Source: Peronospora farinosa
Taxonomy: Eukaryota > Oomycota > Peronosporomycetes > Peronosporales > Peronosporaceae
DNA length: 64,000 nucleotides
Reading direction: 5' to 3'
NCBI GenBank assembly: GCA_947646735.1
Contig: CANTFK010000962.1
Coordinates: forward strand, 1 to 64,000
Positions 53,983 to 63,968 of this stretch are shown here, piece by piece. The notes under the pieces are model-generated. The model was given only the letters and a program-made list of their open reading frames with translations. It made no database searches and was not told the origin of the DNA. The stretch's first letter is position 1. Every line of letters starts with the position of its first letter. The position numbers and the translations under genes are program-made.

Positions 53983-55752
53983 ATGACAGACACGCCGTCA
54001 CCAAGTCTCGATTTGCATCTTGATGAGCGTAAAATGTATGTCGTTGAATGGCAAGATAATGCCTCGTTTGGCTTTACAGTAATACCTGTTCAATCCGATC
54101 GGGGTACAGTCTTGTGTCTTGCTCGTCGAACCACCACTACCACAAACAATAGCAATAGCAATAGCACTAGTATTTCTACTGGTCTACAAGACGTTGTACC
54201 AGGTGATATCTTAATTGCTATTGGAGATGAAAAAGTGTATCGTTTAGGAGTAAATAAAGCGACAAAATTACTCCGTTCGGTACAAAAACCTGTACGTTTA
54301 ACGCTCCAGCTTTCGCCCTACGGAACGGCAGCCAAAGATGTTCCAGATCTTGCTCCAAATGAATATACTTATCTATGGGAATCAGGACCATTGGGAATTG
54401 TCTTGACGACTGATTTAAACAGTAAATTACCAGTCGTGAAACGGTTTACCAGTAAAGCAGACACTCCAGCACTTGAACAAGATGTACAGATTGGAGATGA
54501 ATTGGTTTACGTGAATGACATGCCAACAAGTGATCGGTCCCTTGCAGCGGTTATTAACATTATTAAAGAGTTACCCAAGCCTCTAACGCTTCGGTTTCGA
54601 CAACCATTGACTGATGAATTGCAGACACCATTACCGGAATTGGGGGAAGGAGAATATGATTTTTTGTGGGAGTATGGATCCCTTGGACTCGTTGTTGGTA
54701 CGTCGGCTCAAGGGTTGCCGTATGTACGATCCTTTACAGGAAAAGGGACGTCAAAACAACTTACTCAAGTGCAGGAAAACGATGAGATTGTTCTCGTGAA
54801 TGACAGATCAGCCAAGGACTATGGCTTCCATGAGACCATGCAGTACATTATGAATGTACCCAAGCCAGCGGTAATTCGATTCCGTCGACCTCTTGCGAAC
54901 AGAAGCAAGGCAAATACATTCTTTAAATCTATAGAAAACTCGTCGCTACTGAATGCGCAAACAGCAGCGATGAGTATTACCGATAGTCCGACGCAGCCGA
55001 AGCGAGCTTCGTCCCCGACGCTTTCTGCGGGTAGAGCTAGCTCACCGCTGATACCTGCATTTGCTCGAAGTTACTCGTCTTCACGAAGTAACTCTGCTGT
55101 TAATGAGAAGGAGGCTGGAGTTGGTTTACTGGGATACCGAAGCGCGCGCAGCAACAACTCATTCACAGTGTCTCATTCCCAGCGCCTAGGTAGGCACAAG
55201 TTGCAGCATCAGCCTGTGCAAATAGCGGATGACTTAATCTTTGGCCAGAATGCTTCGGGACAGGACCATGTGAACAGTGGTTATGAGTCTCAACCGCAGC
55301 AGCAGCAGCAACAGTCTTACCAACAACAGCTGCCACCTTCACCGTACCAGCAAGAGCCACTACACAAACAAGAGTCGTTCCATCAAACACCGCCACAGCA
55401 GCTCAATCAACATTGGTCTGTCCAGCAATCATATCGGCAGCCTCAGACAGCGGCTCTAGGGGAGGAGGACAATTTCTTCGAGATCGATCCAAAAGCGTAC
55501 TACCAGATTCAATGGACGGATGGTCCGTTTGGCTTTACGGTGCGTGAGGCTCAATCGGAGCAAGGCTCTGTGATCCTTATCACCAAGCGCACAGGCAAGA
55601 GCACGTGTGCCGGTCTGAGACGTGTGGCCGTGGGTGATATCCTGATCTTAATCGGCGACAAGGACGTTCGTCAGCTGGGGTTCGAGCGATCGACGATGCA
55701 TCTACGCAACGTGCCCAAGCCTGTTGTGCTAACTTTCCAAGCCATTGATTAG
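53983..55752 (+). CDS. Protein with four PDZ-like repeats
   Basis: Intronless, 589 aa. Four repeats each begin with an aromatic-Trp motif and a G-[FL]-[TV] strand: VEWQDNASFGFTVIP (about 14-28), YLWESGPLGIVL (127), FLWEYGSLGLVV (227) and IQWTDGPFGFTVRE (505). Each proceeds to a [GN]-D-E/I-[LI] turn (VPGDILIAIGDEKV, IGDELVYVNDM, ENDEIVLVNDR, VGDILILIGDKDV) and ends with [KQ]-P-[VLA]-x-[LI]. This order and the G-D-x-[LI] turn fit a PDZ fold. A Ser-rich then Gln-rich linker (poly-Q at about 437-443) separates repeats three and four. Repeats one and four are most alike. It is probably a cytosolic scaffold; partners unknown. Confidence 0.75.
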   Translation: MTDTPSPSLDLHLDERKMYVVEWQDNASFGFTVIPVQSDRGTVLCLARRTTTTTNNSNSNSTSISTGLQDVVPGDILIAIGDEKVYRLGVNKATKLLRSVQKPVRLTLQLSPYGTAAKDVPDLAPNEYTYLWESGPLGIVLTTDLNSKLPVVKRFTSKADTPALEQDVQIGDELVYVNDMPTSDRSLAAVINIIKELPKPLTLRFRQPLTDELQTPLPELGEGEYDFLWEYGSLGLVVGTSAQGLPYVRSFTGKGTSKQLTQVQENDEIVLVNDRSAKDYGFHETMQYIMNVPKPAVIRFRRPLANRSKANTFFKSIENSSLLNAQTAAMSITDSPTQPKRASSPTLSAGRASSPLIPAFARSYSSSRSNSAVNEKEAGVGLLGYRSARSNNSFTVSHSQRLGRHKLQHQPVQIADDLIFGQNASGQDHVNSGYESQPQQQQQQSYQQQLPPSPYQQEPLHKQESFHQTPPQQLNQHWSVQQSYRQPQTAALGEEDNFFEIDPKAYYQIQWTDGPFGFTVREAQSEQGSVILITKRTGKSTCAGLRRVAVGDILILIGDKDVRQLGFERSTMHLRNVPKPVVLTFQAID

Positions 55753-56111
55753 CTGACGACCATGGGTTGTTTGTGTAGGACAGTGACGAGCGCGGAGAGG
55801 ACATCAAGAGAGAGAGATCGAGCATTATGATGTGAGAGGAAGGCGTAGGTCTGAGTTTTATTCATTTTTGTTGCTGTATGAAATGAACATTGCAACATGT
55901 TGCAGTGTGTACATGTTAAAAAAAAAAACCGACTTACAGCCCATTATCGGTTTCAAGGGCTTGGACACTTTGTACTAAAGAGGTCAAGCTTTATTTTTAG
56001 ACCCCGATCCCCGTAGGTCTTAGCGAGGAACCTTCGCTTTCTTGGCGGCATTTGACAATCCATAGACGACGGACACTCGTGAATTACCTCGTTTCGTCAC
56101 ACGCACGGATC
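55753..56111. other. Intergenic
   Basis: 3' flank of the PDZ-like gene, with an A10-type run at about 55919-55929, then the short upstream region of the kinase remnant. No gene. Confidence 0.5.
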
Positions 56112-56875
56112 ATGGTGGACCAAGCTCGTGCAGATTTCAATGCAAAGTACCGCAGTGGACGCATCATCGGTGAGGGCAATTTTTTCATTGTGAAAGAATG
56201 CACTAACCGAGAAACAGGAGAACGGCTTGCCGTGAAATGCATTAACAAAAAAACACTTGATCCTAAGGAACGCAGCAACTTGGTTCAGGAGATCAACATC
56301 TTACAAGACGTATGGGGATCTCGAGTTCTACACGTAGAAGCACGTGGTTTCGTGATAACTTCGTCTAACTTTTTGTTCTTGGTCTCTTTCCAGTTGTGTC
56401 ATCCGAATATTATCAAGCTATGGGACGTCTATGACGGGAATGGCCCCATGTGTTTTTTTAGTAATGGAGTATGCTGAAGGTGGTAAACTCTTTGACCGGA
56501 TCATTGCCAAGGCATATTACACCGAAGCCAAAGCCAAAAAAGTAGTGCAAGTCCCTCGTGGCCAAAGTGCTGCACTATTGCCACTCGAAAGGTGTCACTC
56601 ATCGCGACTTGAAACCTGAAAATCTCCTGTACACCGACAAGACGGCAAACTCGACGATCAAAATTGTCGACTTTGGGTTTGCCAAGTTGATCACTTCAAA
56701 GGAGACCAACCTGTTGACAATGTGTGGTACACGGGGTTACGATGCACCGGAAAGTGTCCGAAATTTGCCGTACGACAGCAAATGTGATGTCTGGAGTCTT
56801 GGTGTTATCACGTACATTCTCTTGTGTGGCTTTCCACCATTCTACGATGAAAACCGTGCCGAGGAGATGCGAAAG
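56112..56875 (+). pseudogene. CaMK-like protein kinase, truncated and frameshifted
   Basis: Exon 1 is 56112-56309 (MVDQARADF...RIIGEGNFFIVKECTN, AVKCINKK, subdomains I-III). An 84-nt intron follows, then exon 2 from 56394 (LCHPNIIKLWDVY). Frame is lost at a T7 run (56453-56459, one T too many for ...MCFLVMEYAEGG), and again at 56551, where one extra base separates KAKKVVQ from SLVAKVLHYCHSKG. HRDLKPEN, DFG, GTRGYDAPE and DVWSLGVITYILLCGFPPF follow. The exon ends in ...EEMRK at a GTACGT donor (56876), but no exon with subdomains X-XI exists before the next gene at 57116. The C-terminal lobe is therefore incomplete, which argues for a real remnant, although the first shift could be technical. 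Confidence 0.7.
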
Positions 56876-57115
56876 GTACGTCGTTGCTTGTGTACAATGA
56901 GTCGTCGAAGCTCTAGATTAGGAATAGCATAACCCAATATGTAACCATGGTTATAACGATGTTGTCCGAGTGTAACGTATACTTTTTCCATTTCTCGTAA
57001 AATGCGGACGGAAGTAGCAACGTGATGTATTCTGTATACTTTATCCGGTGAATGCTCTATATATAAGTTTATTATAAGAGGCATTCATTAAGTTTACATT
57101 GAATTTACGATCATT

Positions 57116-57487
57116 ATGGAGGAACAGCAAGAACCCGCAGCAGGAGAGACGTTGTCCGAGTCGTCGCCATGTCCCATGGATCATCCATGGACTTTCACGT
57201 CAAGTGTCACGTCGTTTGTAACCTCCACCTCGAGTTATTTCCGAGTGTATATCCCCAGTATGGAAGACAGTGTCAAGTTCTCGGGTGGTGCTATTGCAGC
57301 TTTGGTAGCAATGCGTTACGCGAAAAGTGTCCATTCTGCTGGTCTTGTTGGCCTCTTGTCTGGACTATTTGCACATTCATTTTATGCCGATGTTTTACGC
57401 AAGAAACGACGACGACGGGGTGATAAATGGCAAGAAATAAATGAGAAAAACGAGACGGAAGAGAGAGAGGAAGAGATTTCTTTTTAG
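57116..57487 (+). CDS. Small membrane protein, 123 aa
   Basis: Single exon, ATG at 57116. The N-terminal 50 residues are acidic then S/T-rich. Two short Gly/Ala-rich hydrophobic stretches follow (FSGGAIAALVAMRYA, SAGLVGLLSGLFAHSFYA) of the kind seen in small mitochondrial or ER membrane proteins. The tail is extremely charged (KKRRRRGDKWQE, ETEEREEE). No family recognised. It begins 240 bp after the kinase remnant. Confidence 0.55.
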   Translation: MEEQQEPAAGETLSESSPCPMDHPWTFTSSVTSFVTSTSSYFRVYIPSMEDSVKFSGGAIAALVAMRYAKSVHSAGLVGLLSGLFAHSFYADVLRKKRRRRGDKWQEINEKNETEEREEEISF

Positions 57488-57680
57488 AAAAGAGTAGGAC
57501 GAAGCAGAGCTATTGGTCTTGTGTTGCGGCTGCTTGTCCAGCTGTGACGTGAGTGCTGGGGTCTAAGTGACGCTAGGAGGACAGCAACTTGAAACGCGTG
57601 TGCGTGTTTTTAACGGCTTCAAACGACTCTTATCATTGTGGTTTGAGAGCAACGAAAAGTTGTGGCTGAGCCTATATGCG

Positions 57681-57971
57681 ATGGGATCAGACAGCTCATG
57701 GATATTTTCAGCAAGTATGTTCAAGAGAATCATTTTTTTGCTCGGAGACTTGCATGTTTTGCCAAGAAAAGTGATGCGAGCATACACGGAAGGACTGATT
57801 ATTGATGCTTCACTTGTAGACAAGGCAACGCGTCTGGCAAGACAAACCAACAACAAGTTTTGCTTTCAGCAACTCTTAGTATTGGAAGTGTTAAGACTGG
57901 TTCACCATGCGGTTAATGCGTTCCAGTTTCTGGCGACGCGGCAAAGGAGATCGTCGAGTCCATGCTGTTAA
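57681..57971 (+). CDS. Uncertain open frame
   Basis: A plus-strand frame open from before 57567. The first ATG (57681) gives about 96 aa with amphipathic helices (MFKRIIFLLGDLHVLPRKVM, QQLLVLEVLRLVHHAVNAFQFL). Composition is protein-like, but the last 80 bp overlap, antisense, the final exon of the gene at 57891-58499. The two cannot both be confidently called; this one has less support. It may be an exon of an unrecognised gene or a remnant. Confidence 0.3.
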   Translation: MGSDSSWIFSASMFKRIIFLLGDLHVLPRKVMRAYTEGLIIDASLVDKATRLARQTNNKFCFQQLLVLEVLRLVHHAVNAFQFLATRQRRSSSPCC

Positions 57972-58499
57972 CTGCATAATGCGCTCCTCCAACAACTTTT
58001 CACTCCACAGCAATGTATCCACCGAGAAACTACAAGAAAAATACGCATATCAAACCTACGACAACGATCAAATAGCCACAACCACCACAATCAACTCACC
58101 CGTTTGCCACGTCGTGTTCAAACAACATACAATTCTCCGGATTCTGCACTTCACGACGATGTCCATGCCGCAATGGGACGTACCCTACAAAGCACCATTT
58201 CTTCATTCACCTCTTTTTTTCTTCAATTGCGTCACAAAACCGTTCTCACCGTCTGGAGGAATTGGTGGCTGTCCGATACTCGTGACGACCGTGACTTTTT
58301 GATTTGGATAAAAGGCCGCCCACTTGTCACTAGTATTGAAACCTCTTCCATCACTTGTAGTGATTCTCTTCAGCTCCTGATCATCGCCATCTTCCACTTC
58401 ATTACCAATCGACAAGATAGTATCGCTACGACTCCATCGTTTCTCCGTCATCCTCTTCAAATCTCCATCTAAATGCAAAGCTTCCACTTGGTTTTCCAT
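57891..58499 (-). CDS. Hypothetical basic protein, three exons, possible 26-nt intron
   Basis: Exon 1 is 58499-58211 (MENQVEALHLDGDLKRMTE...GFVTQLKKKR), exon 2 58184-58100 (GYVPLRHGHRREVQNPEN...HDVANG) and exon 3 58029-57891 (FSVDTLLWSEKLLEERIMQL...RINRMVNQS-stop). The 70-nt second intron (GTGAGT...CTTGTAG) is normal and keeps frame. The first gap is a 26-nt GT...AG segment (58210-58185) whose removal restores the frame; reading through meets a stop in each frame. Alternatively exon 2 starts a separate gene at an ATG in that gap (58207, MKKWCFVGYVPL), or an indel is present. The total would be 170 aa. No domain recognised. Confidence 0.5.
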
Positions 58500-58771
58500 T
58501 TCCTGGCTCTAACAATGCCTCACAGACCAAAACCATTCAAATGTTCAGCAAATATTCAATCCCTGATCCAAAAACACAACCACTTTCTCTCCAGCCACAT
58601 TTTTTTCGCTCTCTATGCTAAAAATACACGACAATGAGCCAATTCTCATTCATTTCTTCATGCAATATCACCCACCGTCATGATATTGTTATCACGTGAA
58701 AATGACATCCGTCCTGTACTTTTTCAACTGGGTGGACGCCTTTGGAACACCTCAACTTGATGTAGGACACA

Positions 58772-61415
58772 TCAAAGGCAATTTTCCGCAAAAACACCAT
58801 GTTGAAGCCATGGATGGGTTAATGCCTCTTTTGCCGAGACTCGATATGTTGGATCAATTTGCAATAATGCACGCAAAAACTCGAGAAATTCTGCATCTTT
58901 CGTATCCACAGCTTGTTCGAGAAGAGGTAGATCGAGATTCGCACTCAACATGCCATTACCCAAGTGATCCACGGTGAACAATCCCGTGTCAATCAATTGG
59001 TGTTGTAATCCGTCGTTATCAGCCAAAAGAGACGCAGGAATAGGACCTAGAGACAATTAGATACATGACAAATTGAGTTACTTGATAGTACACGATAGAA
59101 TAGAGCTGCAAACGCACCAATTGTCGCTAGGATCCGAGCCAATAGAGTTTGCTCCGAGTCGTTACGGAAGAGCACTTCACCCGTGTACATTTCAGCAATA
59201 ACACACCCGAGCGACCATAGATCAATTTTTGTGCCGTACAAGAGTCCGAGGATTACCTGATAAAATGGAGACAAAGAATGGGTCAGAGAGAGAGAGAGAG
59301 AGAGAGAGAAACCTACAGCAATATTTTTCATCAAAAACAAACCTCTGGGGCACGATACGAACGCGACTGGACGTAAGACGTGAGCTCATCCGTCGTAAAA
59401 CACGCCGACCCAAAGTCGATCACCTTAATAGTGCACGCACTAAAGTTTTGGATCAGAATATTCTCTGGCTTGAGATCGCAGTGCACAACTCCCAGCGAGT
59501 GTAACGTGTCCAGCGCCTCCAGCACCTCAATTGCTATCTTTTTTAGACGAGGAATGCTGAAGTAGTTCATCACACCACGTTGTAAAAGCAAACGTGAAAA
59601 TTCGTAGAGGTTGTCCCGAAGTAGCTGCACAGAAAACCAAGTGAGATGAGTACTGGAGAGAAGAACACAATACTCGGTTACCAACGAACCTCAGTCACAA
59701 TTATCAGGTGCTCGCGAAAGTAGAACGCGTCCAAAAGCCGAATAAGATGCCTCTCGTCCACTTTACAGTTGTGATCGATATACTCCAGTACGCGTATCTC
59801 GTCAACACCCTGATCAAAGTATTCCTTGTTGTTTTTGATGATCTTCAAGCATACTACCTCATCAGTCGTTGTGTCGATGCACTTGTACGTTCGGCTGAAG
59901 ACTGCTTCTCCAATTGCCATTTCCACCTGCAAAAAGACACACAGATATTAACACTCTATACTCTACAGTGATCTTACCACAACTCTTTTGATCACTGTTC
60001 ACCTTGTAACGATTTCCAATCACACTGCCAGCACGGGGACGCCAGTCTTGATTAGGCTCAAACCCAGTACGATTTTTTTCTCGAATTATACGGAGTTTAT
60101 ACACTTCGTATTCTTTCGGCTCGCCGTCTTCACTCTCTGAGCTTTCGCTCGCTGCAGCATCGTCGCACACATCGTCGCCTTGTTTGATATCAACAGTTTG
60201 AACGGTGTCCGCCTTCTTCTTCGTTTTTCCATCAAGATCATTTTGGAACGTCGTTACCTGGCCTTGAATCGGAGAGCCTACAACAAATGCATCCGCTAGC
60301 GTTTCCTCGTGAATCAAGCGCAAGATGCCATTTTCCATCTCTTTCTCGCTACCTTTACCATCATCGGCAACGTCATCATCTTCGTCCATTTGGAATAGCT
60401 TTTCCTCGGTCTCATTATCCAGATCGTCTTCTTCGACGTCCTCTTCATTTCCATCCACATCATCCTGGAATGTGTCATCTTCGCACACAGAACTCGCCAA
60501 TTCACTGTACACTTCATCTTCCGCGCAAGCATTGTTGTCTTCCTCTTGTGTAAATGCAAACTGATCCGGCTGTCGAGGCCATAACGCTGACACTGGTTCC
60601 CCGTCCATCGACGTTGCTCCAGGTGAAGCTCCCATTCCAAACGACGATTGTGGTGAAGTTGACATCCTTGCCGACATACCACTCGTAATACTCGTGCACG
60701 CAATTGCAATTGGCTCCGATATCATATTGTCCATTGTCGTAAGTGTTTCATCCGTCATACACAGCTGGTTCACTGCTTCAGTCAGGTCGTTCTCGTACTC
60801 CGAGTCAAAGTCACTGCTAATGTCTCCACTATCTTGGTCATTTTCGTCCTCCTGGCTATTTTTGTAGCTATCAAGTGACATCAATGGATGCTCCGACAAG
60901 AAACCACTGTCATCTCCGTCTTCCACAAGGTCCCGACGCCTTATCTCGTCCTCTGACAGCTTCCTACCGCATATAAATCCTTTCGGATGCGGCAATTGCT
61001 CTCTAGAATCAAAAAGTTGATGCAATAGCGTGTTTTCTTCGCCCATTTCGTCATGTAGCGCCTGTCGTAACTTCTCATTTGTATGGATTCTTTCCACAGC
61101 TTTAGGGACGTTTGCAATCGACTCGAGGATCATTTCCAACAGCTCATTGCGCTCAATCTCTTTGCGTTGATTTCGGTCATTATTTTGACTGCGATTGGCG
61201 CTTGGAGTGGATGGTACGCGGCGTAGGAACGACATGGGCGGGAGGAACTGTTCGGGGGTTGCTACAGATGACGAAAACGAGAGATTAGCGTCGTTTGACG
61301 CGGAAAACTCGACGTTGACAGCATCAGAGGATCCATCACGAGTAGTACAAGAGGTTGAAGCGTCCAATAACGTATCCAGACGCCCACGAGAGCCTTCCAA
61401 AGGAGGCAAAGACAT
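58772..61415 (-). CDS. DYRK-family protein kinase, five exons
   Basis: Exons are 61415-60003, 59926-59690, 59624-59343, 59256-59118 and 59046-58772. The introns are 76, 64-65, 86 and 71 nt, and the summed coding length is 2,346 nt (781 aa). The ATG at 61415 is used because the frame opens only with TTG before it. The first 450 residues are disordered and highly acidic (DLDNETEEKLFQMDEDDD) with an N-terminal helical piece. The kinase starts NRYKVEMAIGEAVFSRTYKC; its glycine loop lacks the usual second and third glycines. VCLKIIKNNKEYFDQGVDEI, LIRLLDAFYFREH, HCDLKPEN (HCD form, typical of DYRKs), DFG, SYVQSRSYRAPE (the Tyr-x-Gln-[ST]-R-x-Y autophosphorylation loop) and GTKIDLWSLGC follow. It resembles the plant/protist DYRKP group. 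It shares a 167-bp divergent promoter with the gene at 61583. Confidence 0.9.
59285..59308 (+). repeat. (AG)12 microsatellite in DYRK intron 3
   Basis: Twelve AG dinucleotides; on the gene strand this is a (CT)12 pyrimidine tract about 30 nt upstream of the TATCAG acceptor at 59257. Confidence 0.9.
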
Positions 61416-61442
61416 GGCCAAGTCGACGTCGGGAAGTGTCGG

Positions 61443-61580
61443 GCTTCGAGGTCACTCAAGTGGGGATCGTCCCTCGTGTTTGTGATGATCGACCATCACT
61501 CTGGAATCGAGCTTCGAGGTCACTACTATGGGGGATCTTTTACCCTGTGTTTTATGATGATTGACCATCATTCTCGAATA
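61443..61580. promoter_or_regulatory. 68-bp tandem duplication in a divergent promoter
   Basis: Two diverged copies (61443-61510 and 61511-61580) both start GCTTCGAGGTCACT and end with GATGAT[CT]GACCATCA[CT]TCT. They fill most of the 167 bp between the DYRK start (61415, minus strand) and the start at 61583 (plus strand), so they probably hold shared promoter elements. Confidence 0.75.
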
Positions 61581-61582
61581 CA

Positions 61583-62545
61583 ATGCCAATGTTAAAAAGA
61601 TTATTGCGTAAGGAGGAGCTCGATGAGTCGATGGAGAACATGACGGCCGAGCAGCTCTTTGCATCGAGTATATACTGCCAAGAAATGAAGATACAACGAC
61701 AACAAGTGGCTGCAATTTGCACGGCATCGTTTGTTATGATGTCAACGTTAGCGCGTCAGGAAAAAGCTACAAGGTCGTGCATGTGATATATTGCAATATA
61801 TTGCAATACAGCATTAAGCAAAAAGTAAAGTTTCTGACATTATATTGCAATATGATATACTAGTTCTGTGATAGGACATTCAAATTATAGAGCTGAAACA
61901 TGCGATATCAACGTTTGTCGAGTGTTTTTGGTGATACTTTGTCGTATAAAACTCGAGCAACTGACTGTATTGCAATTGTTTTTGTTATGATCCTTTGCAG
62001 GAATGCGTAGAGGCTGCTTTACAAGTGACAAGAGGAGGAAAAAAAGTATTGTTCCTGGTGCGTGATCCAAAGTTCGTGACAAAGAAACTGGCAGTGGCTG
62101 TTTCAAATCCTGCTGCAGCCATGACGACAGAGATAGCTGCCAAGTGTCTTCACCAGATTCATTTTCGACAATGTCGGAGTATCTACGAGCTGTTACGTGA
62201 GCTTGATCATGTTGAAAAGAGCTCGCTAGTGGGTACTTTGTCTTGCTATTGAACTGTCCAGCTCTTATTCATTAACTGACATGAATGTGATGATGCAGGA
62301 GATGCAAGATACACAAAGGATTCATCTTGTAATTCTTGGTCCACTTTGTGAGTTATTATCCGGTTTCCAGACTGTATCGGGGATGACAGTTACAGGTACG
62401 ACCTTTAAATCGATAAGTTTTTGACAATCATCTCAGTAACTTAATCAATCTGGTGTTAGGTGCCGGTTTCAAGCGTATGGTAGAACTCGCCGTCAAGCGT
62501 TTGCAAACAATTCCAAATATTCATGTCAGCGTCATCAAGACCTAA
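61583..62545 (+). CDS. Hypothetical protein, about four exons
   Basis: Exon 1 starts at ATG 61583 (MPMLKRLLRKEELDESMENM). Exon 2 is 62001-62228 (ECVEAALQVTRGGKKVLFLVRDPKFV...), exon 3 62299-62395 and exon 4 62460-62545 (...IPNIHVSVIKT-stop). Exons 2-4 join in phase with GTGGGT...GCAG and GTACGA...TTAG introns. The exon-1 donor is uncertain: the obvious AG|GTCGTG (about 61780) is out of phase with exon 2, so the end of exon 1 may lie elsewhere or a small exon is missed. Intron 1 contains repeated ATATTGCAATAT palindromes (about 61787-61853). The middle part looks like an alpha/beta domain (KKVLFLVRDP, RIHLVILGPLCELL), conceivably a small RecA/Rossmann-type fold. No family recognised. Confidence 0.5.
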
Positions 62546-62710
62546 AAAAACGAGCTGATGCACAAAGCTCTATTCTAAGTCGCTTACATTCGCTACTGTA
62601 TCAATAAACCTATCAAATATCATCGTTTCGTTTTAAAAAAAAAACTGGGTCTTTTAAACACAATATTACAATACCACAATATATTTCCAATCTTGTCCAG
62701 CATTACATTA

Positions 62711-63968
62711 ATGGACCCAAAGACACTCACCACTCGAGTTCGTAGTCAATTAAATGATGCGAATCTCTTAAAAACCAGTCACGTGTCATTCAACGTTCCT
62801 CATGAGACAGACGAGGACGATTCTACGACCGAGACAATACAATTACCGAACGAAATGGACAATAATATTGTCACTTTCAAGAAAAGTACGACTACGGACA
62901 ATATCAAGTTTCAAAAAACAGTAACCACGTCATACGTGAGCCCATCTATTGTAATATTCTGGCTTACAATGTGGTTTTTCCAAAACATTAGTGTCACATT
63001 CTGGAACAAAAAAGCGTTGCAAATATTGCAATTGCCCGTGACCCTTACATTTGTACATATGATGTGCAATACATTGGGTGCATTTCTATACATTCACTTG
63101 TCTCAAGGCATTGAACGTCAAAAGCTCACGTCTCGACAACATCATCTTTTAATTTCATTTTCCATCATTTTTGTCAGTAATATCATTACTGGAAATTGGA
63201 GTTTAGGACTTGTGTCCGTCTCGTTGAATCAAGTCATGCGAGCACTTGTTCCAGCAGTTGTGATTGTACTGAGTATGCTCATTTTAGGCAAACGGTACTC
63301 GCTCAAGCGTAAATTAGCGCTCATTCCAGTAGCATTTGGTGTCTACTTGGCATGTACGGGAGATAATTCATGCACGGTCCTGGGGTTTATTATTACAGTC
63401 GTCGCTGTGCTTTTTGCAGGCTTGAAAGCCGTACTATCCAACAAGGTGCGGCATTTATATGATACATTTAGGAGGTGATATGCTCATTATCTTGACTGAC
63501 TGTGCTTGTGGATTGGTTGTTGTGGATGAGTTATAGTTTTTGAGTGGAGACTTGAAGCTGCATCCGGTAGACTTGATCTTGCATCAGGCACCATTGTCAG
63601 CTTGTTGGTGTCTGGTCACGATGTTTTTGACGGGGGAAGTAAACACTCTACTAAACAAGTGGGAAGCCGTACCGTCGGCTAGTTTCTGGTTCCTTTTGAC
63701 CGGCATTATCAGCTTCATGTTGAATATCACGAGCTTTATGGCCAACAAGGTCACATCACCTGTGACACTGTGTGTATGCGGCAATATGAAACAGGTGGTT
63801 GTGATCGTGATGTCCATTCTCATTAATAACGATGTCATCACGGTGCAGAAAGCCATTGGCATCGTCGTTGTATCGATCGGTGGCGCAACTTACGCTTACA
63901 TCTCAACAAGGGAGATGATGGTCGAGACCACGCTTCCTGCGACAGCTAAGCCCAAGGTGCAGACGTAG
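62711..63968 (+). CDS. Triose-phosphate/nucleotide-sugar transporter (DMT superfamily, SLC35E-like)
   Basis: Exon 1 is 62711-63445, intron 63446-63536 (91 nt, GTGCGG...TTATAG, phase 0), exon 2 63537-63968; 388 aa. The N-terminal 80 residues are polar. About ten membrane helices follow, with family landmarks WFFQNISVTFWNKKAL, FVHMMCNTLGAFLY, LGLVSVSLNQVMRALVPAVV (the conserved VS.NQ...ALVP region of TPT transporters), FAGLKAVLSNK, FMANKVTSPVTLCVCGNMKQVVVIV and IGIVVVSIGGATYAYI. These carriers exchange phosphorylated sugars or nucleotide sugars across Golgi, ER or plastid membranes. The substrate cannot be read from sequence. ATG 62711 is preferred because the frame before it opens with TTG. 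Apparently intact. Confidence 0.85.
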
